From assembly GCA_037384225.1 (NCBI GenBank), contig JARROD010000095.1, positions 1 to 14,342 on the forward strand: a stretch of DNA of 14,342 bases, written 5' to 3'. The first letter of the stretch is position 1, and the number at the start of each line of letters is the position of its first letter. The translations under genes were made by a program, and so were the position numbers. The DNA comes from JARROD01 sp037384225 (GTDB lineage Bacteria; Pseudomonadota; Gammaproteobacteria; Pseudomonadales; Cellvibrionaceae). The notes beneath the pieces are model-generated. The model saw only the letters and a list, made by a program, of their open reading frames with translations, made no database searches and was not told the DNA's origin. Shown piece by piece: positions 1 to 6,447 of the stretch.

Positions 1-299
1 TAATGCTATGGCATTTTATGTATCACGTAAACATTCATTTGAATTACTGTAAAACTAGGAGGGTGTTGCGAAAGGCGAAGGATCAGCATATGCTATGTTA
101 ACTCGTCGATATTTTGAGTGAGTCCCTTTTATGGCGTCATAAAAAATCAGGGTGAGAATAAAAATATATTCATTAGAGTTCGAAGTTTTCTATGATGTTG
201 CTCTGATATCTGATGCCTAGTAATTAGTCTGATGTCTGATAATTAGTAAGATAGCTGTACAATGTTAAATTAATATCATTCTTAAATGGAGAAATTAAG
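1..299. other. AT-rich intergenic stretch with no supported gene
   Basis: I see no convincing coding region here on either strand. It is AT-rich like the gene that follows. An AGGAGG-like string near 58-63 is followed only by a reading frame of about a dozen codons, so it is not called. The one recognisable structure is a two-copy 19-bp imperfect direct repeat at 209-246. The last 15 bases carry the GGAG ribosome binding site of the gene starting at 300. Confidence 0.5.
209..246. repeat. two-copy 19-bp imperfect tandem repeat upstream of the secreted-protein gene
   Basis: Positions 209-227 and 228-246 are near-identical units (16 of 19 bases), each starting TCTGATG and ending TAATTAG. They lie 54 to 91 bp before the start codon at 300, so they overlap where a promoter or regulator site would sit. 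A function as a binding site is inference only; local duplication in AT-rich DNA is the simple alternative. Confidence 0.5.
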
Positions 300-785
300 A
301 TGAAAACATTTTTAGCATCACTATCATTAATATCGCTATTGCTTGCAGGTCATGCCTATGCACTTGATGGGAAGAATTATAATGCTTCATCCTGTGTCGC
401 TTTTGTTGGGAATGGTAAAACACTGAACTTTAGCAATATCTATAATAATTCCAGTAGTTCAATACTTAGAGTTGATTGTGTTGCCACAAAGGACCTTATT
501 AAAAAAAGTATCAATTCGGCTTGGATTGAAGTTAAAGATCTTAGTAATGCCGAAAATGTTAGTTGCACATTAGCTAGTCATTACAATGTTATTGGTGAAA
601 GCGGCGGAAGAATCTGGAGCCAAAACAAAAAAACCAATGGCATTAATAGTAACTGGCAAAGGCTGAGTTATACGGGTCTTGGTGCGAATAATAATGGTCA
701 TTACTATTTTAGTTGCGATGTTCCCAAACGCACCAGCAACGGGGCTTCATGGCTTGGTACTTACCATATAGATGAAAATGATTAG
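300..785 (+). CDS. secreted four-cysteine protein of unknown function
   Basis: A 161-residue protein with a clear signal peptide: Lys2, a hydrophobic core at about residues 4-17, and likely cleavage after Ala-Tyr-Ala at residues 19-21. The mature part is rich in Asn, Ser and Gly and carries exactly four cysteines (32, 60, 89, 139). That fits two disulfides in a small beta-rich secreted domain. The start is supported by GGAG eight bases before the ATG. The layout (short exported protein, a Cys near the mature N-terminus, a Tyr-rich strand before the last Cys and a Tyr-His-Ile-Asp-Glu tail) resembles small uncharacterised exported proteins of proteobacteria, but I cannot name a family. The gene is much more AT-rich than those after 3400, hinting at a different origin. 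Gene reality is well supported; function is unknown. Confidence 0.8.
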   Translation: MKTFLASLSLISLLLAGHAYALDGKNYNASSCVAFVGNGKTLNFSNIYNNSSSSILRVDCVATKDLIKKSINSAWIEVKDLSNAENVSCTLASHYNVIGESGGRIWSQNKKTNGINSNWQRLSYTGLGANNNGHYYFSCDVPKRTSNGASWLGTYHIDEND

Positions 786-857
786 CGGGTATCCGGGCAA
801 TTAACTTTTTCACCTGAAGAGGCTGTCAATTTAATCGAATAGGGTTTCAATAGATTT

Positions 858-906
858 CTCACCCGACGGACGCTGTGTTTTTCTTGAGCGCAATTTGTCG
901 GGTGAG
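858..906. repeat. 10-bp inverted repeat with 29-nt loop between two AT-rich genes
   Basis: CTCACCCGAC at 858-867 is exactly complementary to GTCGGGTGAG at 897-906. It lies between the secreted-protein gene ending at 785 and the coiled-coil gene starting at 995. It could act as a transcript-end hairpin for the first gene, but no T-run follows the right arm, so this is not a standard Rho-independent terminator. Confidence 0.4.
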
Positions 907-994
907 CTTTCAGTTGAGTCGTAAGTGGTTCGGTGAAAGTGTTAGAAAAACCAGTGCAATTTTTATTTATATGTGCTTTAAGGAGGTTAAGCTC

Positions 995-1717
995 GTGTAT
1001 CGCCGATTGTTGTTTATTGCTATTTGTCTGGCGTTCATCGTCTCTCTTGAATACTATTTTAACAATCAAAAGGCCACAGAAATTGATAATCATACAAATA
1101 GTAACAATGTAGAAAATTCACCAGAGATTAAATATACAGTCGACTCAGGTAGGGCTAATTCTTCGGATCAGATTTCCCAGTTGAGTAAAATGTTAGAGCA
1201 AAATCAGCGCAAACTTGGGGAATTGTTAACGCATATCAAATTGCTTGAAGAAGATAATAAGTCAATTCACTCAGATATTGAACAACTGCAATCACAGACG
1301 GATAGCTATTCGCTTTCTACTGAACAGGTTTCAGATAATTCTAAAGAGGATACTTCAGCTAAAGCAGATACGCTTGCTTTATTTTATGATGTTTTTGAAC
1401 GTGAAATTGAAGATGAGGACTGGTCTGTCGTTGCAACCGCTAAACTAAATCACGCACTTCAAACGTTGACAACGTCTGTTGAGGGTGCGCAAATCGACCA
1501 GGTGGCGTGCCAATCAACTGTATGTTTTGCATCCTATGAATTACCTTCAAAAGATGCCCTGCAACAAAGTGTTAGTTTGGTTGGTAACAATTTGGGGTGG
1601 GAGTCTAAAGCTTATACAGAGTACAATATATTGCCGACCGGAGAGGTAGCTGTAGAAAGCTTCTATATGAGAGAAAACACTGACTTTCCCGGATCCGTTA
1701 CCGACGTTATAGAATGA
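995..1717 (+). CDS. membrane-anchored coiled-coil protein of unknown function
   Basis: A 240-residue protein read from a GTG at 995, chosen because a near-perfect AAGGAGG (980-986) precedes it by eight bases. The same frame is open further upstream to an ATG at 875, but that extension has no ribosome binding site and would bury the membrane segment. Arg-Arg followed by a single hydrophobic segment (about residues 4-21) predicts an inner-membrane anchor with the rest in the periplasm. Next come a polar linker, a heptad-like coiled coil (about residues 59-101) and a C-terminal globular part with a Cys-x4-Cys pair (172, 177). Such a Cys pair between strands occurs in several uncharacterised exported proteobacterial proteins. 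Base composition matches the preceding gene. No function is proposed. Confidence 0.75.
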   Translation: MYRRLLFIAICLAFIVSLEYYFNNQKATEIDNHTNSNNVENSPEIKYTVDSGRANSSDQISQLSKMLEQNQRKLGELLTHIKLLEEDNKSIHSDIEQLQSQTDSYSLSTEQVSDNSKEDTSAKADTLALFYDVFEREIEDEDWSVVATAKLNHALQTLTTSVEGAQIDQVACQSTVCFASYELPSKDALQQSVSLVGNNLGWESKAYTEYNILPTGEVAVESFYMRENTDFPGSVTDVIE

Positions 1718-1743
1718 CGTCTGAGTTGGACCAGGCCTACCCG

Positions 1744-1772
1744 CCGAGCTGCCATGTCAGTTGGCAACTCGG
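1744..1772. repeat. short hairpin after the coiled-coil gene, possible transcript end
   Basis: CCGAGCTGCCA (1744-1754) pairs with TGGCAACTCGG (1762-1772) with one G-T pair and a 7-nt loop, 27 bases after the stop at 1717. No T-run follows on the + strand, so a role as terminator is only possible. A second imperfect inverted repeat, 1832-1841 against 1865-1874, lies between this and the leftward remnant gene. Confidence 0.4.
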
Positions 1773-1884
1773 GTCAGAGGCAAAAAAATCATGGACTGAG
1801 AGCGAATAGGAGTAATAAATTGATACCGGATTACTGACTGGAATTTCCATGTGATTTTAAACACCCGGTCAGTACCGCTAAAGT

Positions 1885-2184
1885 CTAGGGGTTACCGGCC
1901 ATTCTCTTTAATAGTTGGCCTTGCCGCTGCTGAGCCAATTCGGGATTGACAAGCAAATTGTATTTCGAAGGTGCTTCCAGAAAAGGTATCAGCATAGCCG
2001 CATCCGTTGTCGATAATTCGCTATAAGGTTTATTGAACAAATCGTCGTGACTGTAATAATTTTCTTCCTCATGCACTATCAATGCTTTGATCAAGGCCGG
2101 TGGAACCTTATTCAACACTACCGTTTCCCGGGATTGTAATGATTCGGCATAATCCCGGTTAATGGTTTCCAGAATTTGCGATAT
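1885..2184 (-). pseudogene. remnant of a penicillin-binding-protein glycosyltransferase (GT51) with the catalytic middle deleted
   Basis: The reading frame matches both ends of a GT51 peptidoglycan glycosyltransferase domain but lacks the centre. Residues VPPALIKALIVHEEENYYSH resemble the family's N-terminal segment containing the first catalytic Glu (consensus like PxxLxxAxxAxEDxxFYxHxG). The next residues, LFNKPYSELSTTDAAML then PFLEAPSKYN, resemble the distal part (YFGKxxxELTxxEAAxLAxLPxAPxxYNP). The roughly 100 residues normally between them, including the GGSTITQQ and RKxxE motifs, are missing, and the join stays in frame. No ATG is available; a GTG at 2116-2118 is the only plausible start. 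The frame is the same as that of clpP and begins directly after its TAG stop. It ends about where the GT51 domain ends, with no transpeptidase domain. Almost certainly inactive as a glycosyltransferase; a small expressed peptide cannot be excluded. Confidence 0.65.
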
Positions 2185-2781
2185 CTAGAATAATTCGCTC
2201 TGGTGGTTGATCACGCGTGATACTAAGCCATAGGATATAGCCTGTTCTGTGTTCATCCAGAAGTCCCGTTCGATGTCGAGCATGACTCTATCCAAGGGTT
2301 GGCCCGTCTGGCGGGCTATCACCCGGGCGATTCTTTCCCGGGTTTTTACGATCTGTTCGGCCTGTATCGCGATATCTGAAGCGGGGCCACCGGCGCCGCC
2401 CGCGGGCTGGTGAATCAGGAATCGGGTATTGGGCAGGCAAAGTCTTCTTTCTATGGGCGGTGAGAGGAAGATGTGGGCGGCGGCGCTGCCCACCCATCCG
2501 GTGCCGACTATTGTGACGGGTGCATCGATGTAGTGGATCATATCGTGGATGACATCACCTGATTCTACATGCCCTCCGGGGGAGGAAAGGATTAGGGTGA
2601 TTGGGTCGCTGGATTTGTGGGATAACGCCAATAATCTCCGGCTCACGGAGTAGGCTTGTTTGTCGTTGATTTCTCCAAATACAAGTACTTGCCGGGTTTG
2701 AAATGTGATCTGTTCTTCAATCTCCCGTATTTCATTTGGCTTGTTGTTGGAGTCTTGGCTTTCAAGTGTTTGGCTGTTCAT
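2185..2781 (-). CDS. clpP: ClpP-like ATP-dependent protease proteolytic subunit
   Basis: A 198-residue serine peptidase of the ClpP family (E. coli ClpP precursor is 207). ClpP forms two stacked heptameric rings in the cytoplasm and degrades proteins fed by ClpX or ClpA. The catalytic triad aligns almost residue for residue with the mature E. coli enzyme: Ser99 in GWVGSAAAH, His124 in RFLIHQPAGG and Asp173 in IERDFW. The SSPGG strand (66-70) that forms the oxyanion region is intact. The nucleophile context differs from the usual AASMG, so this is a divergent paralogue, not an obvious housekeeping clpP. No clpX or tig neighbour is present. The start at 2781 is chosen for GGGAG upstream; an in-frame ATG 60 bases earlier lacks a binding site. 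Two direct copies of ACTATAGC (2810-2825) lie in its likely promoter region. The frame continues after the TAG into the GT51 remnant. Confidence 0.88.
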   Translation of the reverse strand: MNSQTLESQDSNNKPNEIREIEEQITFQTRQVLVFGEINDKQAYSVSRRLLALSHKSSDPITLILSSPGGHVESGDVIHDMIHYIDAPVTIVGTGWVGSAAAHIFLSPPIERRLCLPNTRFLIHQPAGGAGGPASDIAIQAEQIVKTRERIARVIARQTGQPLDRVMLDIERDFWMNTEQAISYGLVSRVINHQSELF

Positions 2782-2868
2782 TGTGTTCTCCCGAAGCTGT
2801 GTTGTCACCACTATAGCACTATAGCCATGGTTCAGAAACAATGCCGCCAGCCGGTATTCAGTGTTTAA

Positions 2869-3150
2869 ATATCGTTTGTGTATAAGGCGGCGCGAATGAT
2901 GAAATGTGAAAAAATCCGGCCTCGTTCATCGTTTCGCCCGGTGTTAGGTCAGAGGAGATGCGGTCCCTCCAGAGACCGTTTGCGGCAGGGATGCCGCAAG
3001 CGAGCCCCCAGGGAAGGGTTTACGGCGTGTCTCTGGAGGGACGGCATCTCCTCTGACAGGATCGATTGGCAGCGTAAGTGGACGAAACGATGAACGAGGC
3101 CGGATTTTTTCACATTTCATCATTCGCGCCGCCTTATACACAGACGATAT
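2869..3150. repeat. 282-bp nested palindromic element (MITE-like)
   Basis: Outer arms at 2869-2936 and 3083-3150 are 68-bp inverted repeats with a single mismatch (2876). Inside them lies a second inverted pair of 29 bp (2948-2976 and 3029-3057, one mismatch). Inside that is a tight 8-bp hairpin (2980-2987 with 2992-2999, loop GGGA). Unmatched spacers separate the outer and inner arms. No transposase is encoded, and both strands give the same meaningless peptide, as expected of a palindrome. The right end interrupts the small gene at 3120-3314 and supplies its last ten or so codons and stop, which shows insertion into a gene. No target-site duplication is obvious. The core, with TGCCGCAAGCGAGCC followed by GGGTTTACGGCGTG, looks like an independent repeat nested in the outer element. 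Confidence 0.9.
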
Positions 3151-3314
3151 CTAGCGGGGAGTTGCCGGCTCAACGTGGGTGTCTTTCGGGTGACATAAAC
3201 GATAACACAGGTTTCGTTCTCGCAGAGGCCCTGGCCGATACCGGTCACGCCGGTTATCGACATCAGGGCTTGGGTATGTTGTTTGAGTACTTCTGCAATT
3301 GGCTTTACCGGCAT
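3120..3314 (-). pseudogene. small protein homologous to the neighbouring protease's N-terminal module, truncated by the palindromic element
   Basis: The 64-residue product aligns with residues 37-76 or so of the secreted protease encoded just upstream. The shared pattern is HTxxLxSIxGVxGxGxGL, then a strand with VI and Thr-Arg, then a Leu-Pro. Native sequence runs to about Ala54. The remaining residues, RYRLCIRRRE and the stop, are encoded by the right arm of the 282-bp palindrome, so the 3' end of the gene has been lost. I cannot find the missing portion on the far side of the element. No signal peptide is visible, unlike the protease. The start ATG at 3314 has only a weak upstream purine stretch. 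It may be a decayed standalone copy of this module, possibly a protease-inhibitor or propeptide-like partner, but that role is inference. Confidence 0.65.
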
Positions 3315-3352
3315 TGCCTGGGCTCGTCTTTATCCGCGACAGATTGAGGTTC

Positions 3353-3411
3353 TATACCCAAAGCAAAAGGGGCGTGCTCTGGAGGCCTAAATCTCATACG
3401 CTTTGGGTATA
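3353..3411. repeat. 12-bp inverted repeat with 35-nt loop between protease and truncated small gene
   Basis: TATACCCAAAGC (3353-3364) and GCTTTGGGTATA (3400-3411) are perfect inverted repeats bounding a 59-bp segment 7 bases after the protease stop. It could be a transcript-end hairpin for the leftward protease gene, although no U-run follows, or a very small repeat of the kind that occurs dispersed in genomes. The sequence alone does not decide. Confidence 0.55.
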
Positions 3412-3417
3412 TACCGC

Positions 3418-4890
3418 CTAAAAATTAACGCTTATTTCGTTGGAGCAGGTGGCAGTGCCGGCTTCGCAAATTTTGTAGGTGTATGATCCGTTCCCTCTCA
3501 AGTCGATATTATCGGTGTAGGCGCCATCGTTGTTTGTGGTGGCGAGATCATTGCCATTGCGAGTTATAGCGATGTCGCCGGAAGTCGCACCACTCCAGGT
3601 CAGATCGACTTTCTGAAGTCCTTTTATTTTATAGCCCGTTGCGGACAAGTTAATTTCATCGCCGGTCGATACCGTTACCAGTTGTGACTCGGTATCGGTG
3701 GCGCCTTCGTTGTCGGTTACGGCTAAGGTTACCGAGTAGGTTCCGGTGGAACCATAGTTATGGTTCGGGTTTTGTGCCGTCGAGGTGTTGCCGTCCCCGA
3801 AGTCCCAAGACCAGTCCACAATACTGCCATCCGAATCCGTGCTCGTGTCCGTAAACGAAGCGGTAAGGTCGGTGGTGGTGTAGCTGAACGAGGCAAGGGG
3901 AGGGTTGTTTGTGTCCGGGGCGGTGGAGCAGTCGTCGATGGTCACGGCGAACCTGTTCAGCACCGGGACAATCGGGTTGGCAAAGGTGCGCGATGAGCCG
4001 CCCGCGAACAACAGCCCTACGGGGTTTGAATTTCCATCGTCGGTGACAATAAGTGACCCGGAGTCGCCGCCTGCGCTAAAAGTTCCGGGTGTAACAGAAA
4101 ACTGATTCACAAACGTTGCGGATTTCTTGCAGGAAAATGGTCCCCGTGTCTGGTAGCAGACCTCTACGGTGACATTGATTTCGGCTACACTGCCGTGGGT
4201 GAATCCCGTTGTTCGCCCGTATTTCATTACCTCATCATTGACGTTCGCTTCGACGGGGGTTGTGCCAGGCGCACCGTAACCGTCGCTTGGTGTTGCACAA
4301 TCCACGGCATTGGTCTGGGCGATTGCGGCGTCCATTGCGTTGTTAGCGCCGGTGAAATCGATTTCCTCATAGTCGGCCAGTGTGCCTATGGCATCGTCCG
4401 GGTCGATACCGCCATCGTAGCTGCCCGGTTGTATCACATTGTCGCCAACACTGGCGCCATTGCTGTTGGCATAGACGTGGTTATTACTCAACGCGTAAAC
4501 ATGGTTGCCGTCGGTAACCCGTACCCCGATAGTGCCGGCCGTGATATCCGGATGGCCGCTGGAAACGCCGATGGGGACAGGGCGGGGAAAATGCGCGGTA
4601 GTATCGGCCCGGGCGATAACCATCCCGGTTACTTCGACGTGTACCGGATGGCCTTCCAGGTTTACGGGAAGATCGGGGATTCCCGCCCTCGTTGTGAATA
4701 TTTTGATCACTGGTTTGCCGGCGGCATTGAGACCGATGCCTGTGCCAACAACGCCGGGAATAGACAACAGTGATGGGGTATGGGCGTCCTGCACTTGAAT
4801 GGCTCGCGCGAGACCAGGGGGATCTGCCGACAACGACAGTGGCGATATGATTATCAATAGGGGTAGCAGTAAGTGGCGCAGCAATTTCAT
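3418..4890 (-). CDS. secreted trypsin-like serine protease with PKD and C-terminal beta domains
   Basis: A 490-residue exported protein. A signal peptide (about 1-21, Lys2/Arg5 then a Leu/Ile core, likely cut near Ser-Ala-Asp) is followed by a propeptide-like module (about 37-90) with SIPGVVGTGIG. The peptidase domain (about 105-320) has a chymotrypsin-type triad: His138 in NNHVYA, Asp187 in NAMDAAIAQ and Ser277 in GGDSGSL. A PKD domain follows (about 329-408, with the signature WDFGDG), then a beta-sandwich of about 80 residues (412-490) resembling a fibronectin III or related module with Cys475/Cys482. PKD domains in secreted hydrolases usually mediate contact with insoluble polymer or protein substrate. 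The start is set by AGAGAGG seven bases upstream. Substrate is unknown. The N-terminal module recurs in the truncated gene downstream, so the two may be a tandem family. Strong call for fold, moderate for activity. Confidence 0.85.
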   Translation of the reverse strand: MKLLRHLLLPLLIIISPLSLSADPPGLARAIQVQDAHTPSLLSIPGVVGTGIGLNAAGKPVIKIFTTRAGIPDLPVNLEGHPVHVEVTGMVIARADTTAHFPRPVPIGVSSGHPDITAGTIGVRVTDGNHVYALSNNHVYANSNGASVGDNVIQPGSYDGGIDPDDAIGTLADYEEIDFTGANNAMDAAIAQTNAVDCATPSDGYGAPGTTPVEANVNDEVMKYGRTTGFTHGSVAEINVTVEVCYQTRGPFSCKKSATFVNQFSVTPGTFSAGGDSGSLIVTDDGNSNPVGLLFAGGSSRTFANPIVPVLNRFAVTIDDCSTAPDTNNPPLASFSYTTTDLTASFTDTSTDSDGSIVDWSWDFGDGNTSTAQNPNHNYGSTGTYSVTLAVTDNEGATDTESQLVTVSTGDEINLSATGYKIKGLQKVDLTWSGATSGDIAITRNGNDLATTNNDGAYTDNIDLRGNGSYTYKICEAGTATCSNEISVNF

Positions 4891-4972
4891 AAATAACCTC
4901 TCTTTCCTTCTCTCTTTTAACTGTGATTAACGCATTGCCCGGTCTGTCGGTCTGGAGACGGTTTCGCTCTGG

Positions 4973-5003
4973 ATTATAGAAAGCGAACAGCGTACTGTGC
5001 GAA
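4973..5003 (-). promoter_or_regulatory. candidate promoter of the secreted protease
   Basis: On the minus strand a perfect TATAAT lies at 4978-4973, with TTCGCA at 5003-4998 upstream (spacer 19, longer than ideal; 4 of 6 matches to TTGACA). It would give a leader of about 75 bases. It sits in the 271-bp gap between the protease and the divergent aldo/keto reductase, which must hold promoters for both. I found no equally good match for the rightward gene. Confidence 0.35.
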
Positions 5004-5161
5004 CGTCCAATTACATCAGTTATAAGTACAACTCTTTTTGCACTTGCAATGTATATAGTGTAGTTGTCGCCAAAATCATCATTAGATATTTTCGCAGTAT
5101 CGAGTAGCAGGCGTTATTAAGGGGGGCACGACTCTAAGCGCCCATACCGGAGAGGTAAACC

Positions 5162-6067
5162 ATGCAAAGAATGAACTTATGCGCACAGGGGCCCAACTTT
5201 TCGCGTTTTGTTTACGGTTGGTGGCGGCTCGCACAATGGGGGATGACTTCCCTGGAGATTCAACAACGAATAGAGGATTGTCTGGCGTTGGGGGTGACGA
5301 CTCATGATCACGCCGACATTTACGGCGATTACCTTTGTGAGAATTTGTTTGGACGGGCGCTCAAGCAGGCCCCCTGGTTGCGGGAGCAGATTGAAGTGGT
5401 CAGTAAATGCGGTATCCGGCTTGTGTCCCAGAGACGGCCGCAGTATCAAAGCCAGTGCTACAATACCAGTAAAGCCCATATTATCGCCTCGGCTGAGAAC
5501 TCATTGCGTGAATTGCACACTGATTATCTGGACGCATTGTTGATTCACCGCCCGGATCCTTTGCTGGACGCCGATGAGGTGGCCGAGGCTTTTAGCGCGT
5601 TGCGCAGCAGTGGCAAGGTAAAGCATTTTGGTGTCTCCAATTTCACATCATCGCAATTCGAACTGTTACAGTCGCGGTTGGATTTTCCCCTGATCACCAA
5701 TCAGATAGAAATTTCTGTGCTTCACCTGCCGTCTTTTACTGACGGTACACTCGACCAGGCACAACAATTGAGGCGCTGCCCCATGGCGTGGTCAAGTCTT
5801 GCCGGTGGGCGCCTTTTCAGCGACAGCTCAAACCGGGCCGTGCAGGTGAGAGCGGTCCTGGAGCAGGAGCGCCGTGAAATCGGCGCGGCATCGCTGGATC
5901 AGGTGGCGTTGGCGTGGCTGTTGATGCACCCGGCGAAAATCCTTCCAATCGTCGGCAGCGGCGCAAAGCAACGCCTGCAAAGCGCCGTGGCGGCTGCAGA
6001 TGTTCAGCTATCGCGGGAAGCCTGGTACCGTATTTATGAAGCCTCGGCGGGGGAGCAATTGCCCTGA
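5162..6067 (+). CDS. aldo/keto reductase, YdhF-like
   Basis: A 301-residue NADPH-dependent oxidoreductase of the aldo/keto reductase superfamily, closest in pattern to the E. coli YdhF group (COG4989). The tetrad is visible: Asp52 and Tyr54 in HADIYGD, Lys82 in VVSKCGI and His129 in LLIHRPDPLL. The late cofactor loop appears as PIVGSGAKQRL (about residues 265-275). Length is normal and the start has GGAGAGG seven bases upstream. The physiological substrate of YdhF is not established. Lying 380 bp before the sugar-uptake gene, it may reduce a carbonyl in the same metabolism. However, a separate CBM2 fragment intervenes and the spacing suggests an independent transcript. It is distinct from the second aldo/keto reductase at 9838, which is the better candidate for the sugar dehydrogenase. 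Confidence 0.88.
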   Translation: MQRMNLCAQGPNFSRFVYGWWRLAQWGMTSLEIQQRIEDCLALGVTTHDHADIYGDYLCENLFGRALKQAPWLREQIEVVSKCGIRLVSQRRPQYQSQCYNTSKAHIIASAENSLRELHTDYLDALLIHRPDPLLDADEVAEAFSALRSSGKVKHFGVSNFTSSQFELLQSRLDFPLITNQIEISVLHLPSFTDGTLDQAQQLRRCPMAWSSLAGGRLFSDSSNRAVQVRAVLEQERREIGAASLDQVALAWLLMHPAKILPIVGSGAKQRLQSAVAAADVQLSREAWYRIYEASAGEQLP

Positions 6068-6084
6068 CCGGTGAGCGGCGCGTG

Positions 6085-6306
6085 TCAATCACACACGTCG
6101 CCCGTCACCGCCGAAGCCTGGCCTCCGCCATTGCCGATAAACCCGAACTCAACCGATTGTCCTGGATTAATAACCGCGTTCCAGCTCAGATTGCTGGCGG
6201 TCCAGGGTTGAGTGCCGGAAACATCCACCCCGTTGATCAGCCGCTCGCCCCAACTGGTCAAAGTGTTGGGATTGAAGTTGTCAAGATATCCAGGGATACA
6301 CAGCAT
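6085..6306 (-). pseudogene. C-terminal fragment of a family 2 carbohydrate-binding module
   Basis: The frame ends with TASNLSWNAV, NPGQSVEFGFIGNG and a terminal VTGDVCD. This is the pattern of the second half of a CBM2 cellulose/chitin-binding domain: xASNxSWNGxLxPGxSVxFGFxG, then the closing disulfide Cys near the C-terminus. The first half of the module, with its partner Cys and conserved Trp, and any catalytic domain are missing. Upstream of the apparent Met the sequence loses resemblance within about 25 residues and runs into the promoter region of the transporter gene. It therefore reads as the 3' stump of a secreted glycoside hydrolase or related gene, convergent with the aldo/keto reductase that ends 17 bases away. 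The Met at 6306 has no clear ribosome binding site, so expression is unlikely. Confidence 0.65.
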
Positions 6307-6341
6307 TACATAATGCCCGAGGCGTCGTGGCGAGAGCCCGG

Positions 6342-6370
6342 TTGTTGTTTTTAAATATAAATACTATTTT
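6342..6370 (+). promoter_or_regulatory. candidate promoter of the transport/lactonase/regulator unit
   Basis: TTGTTG (6342-6347) and TATTTT (6365-6370) are separated by 17 bases, about 78 bases before the fucP start. An exact 8-bp direct repeat, ATATAAAT, lies at 6355-6362 and 6373-6380, 18 bases apart, and could be a regulator site. The region is AT-rich, so chance matches are likely and confidence is low. Confidence 0.3.
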
Positions 6371-6447
6371 ACATATAAATTGGAGCTGTGGTATACAGGC
6401 AGTACAGAAATAAAATAACAACAGCCAGCGGATATGGCGGAGGTCGA

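Noticed and set aside
875..994. Longer N-terminus for the coiled-coil protein from an ATG at 875
   Set aside because: No ribosome binding site precedes it, and a perfect AAGGAGG sits before the GTG at 995, which also puts the membrane segment at the N-terminus.
2878..3141. Open frames on both strands that begin with the same 20 or so residues
   Set aside because: They arise because the outer arms of the palindrome are the same sequence on both strands; no binding site or family resemblance supports a protein.
4195..4773. 192-residue open frame opposite the protease gene
   Set aside because: Mirror of the protease coding sequence; no motifs, and the protease triad and domains are clear on the other strand.
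6388..6447. Upstream start for fucP
   Set aside because: The ATG at 6448 has GGAGG at proper distance, and the 20 extra residues have no family counterpart.
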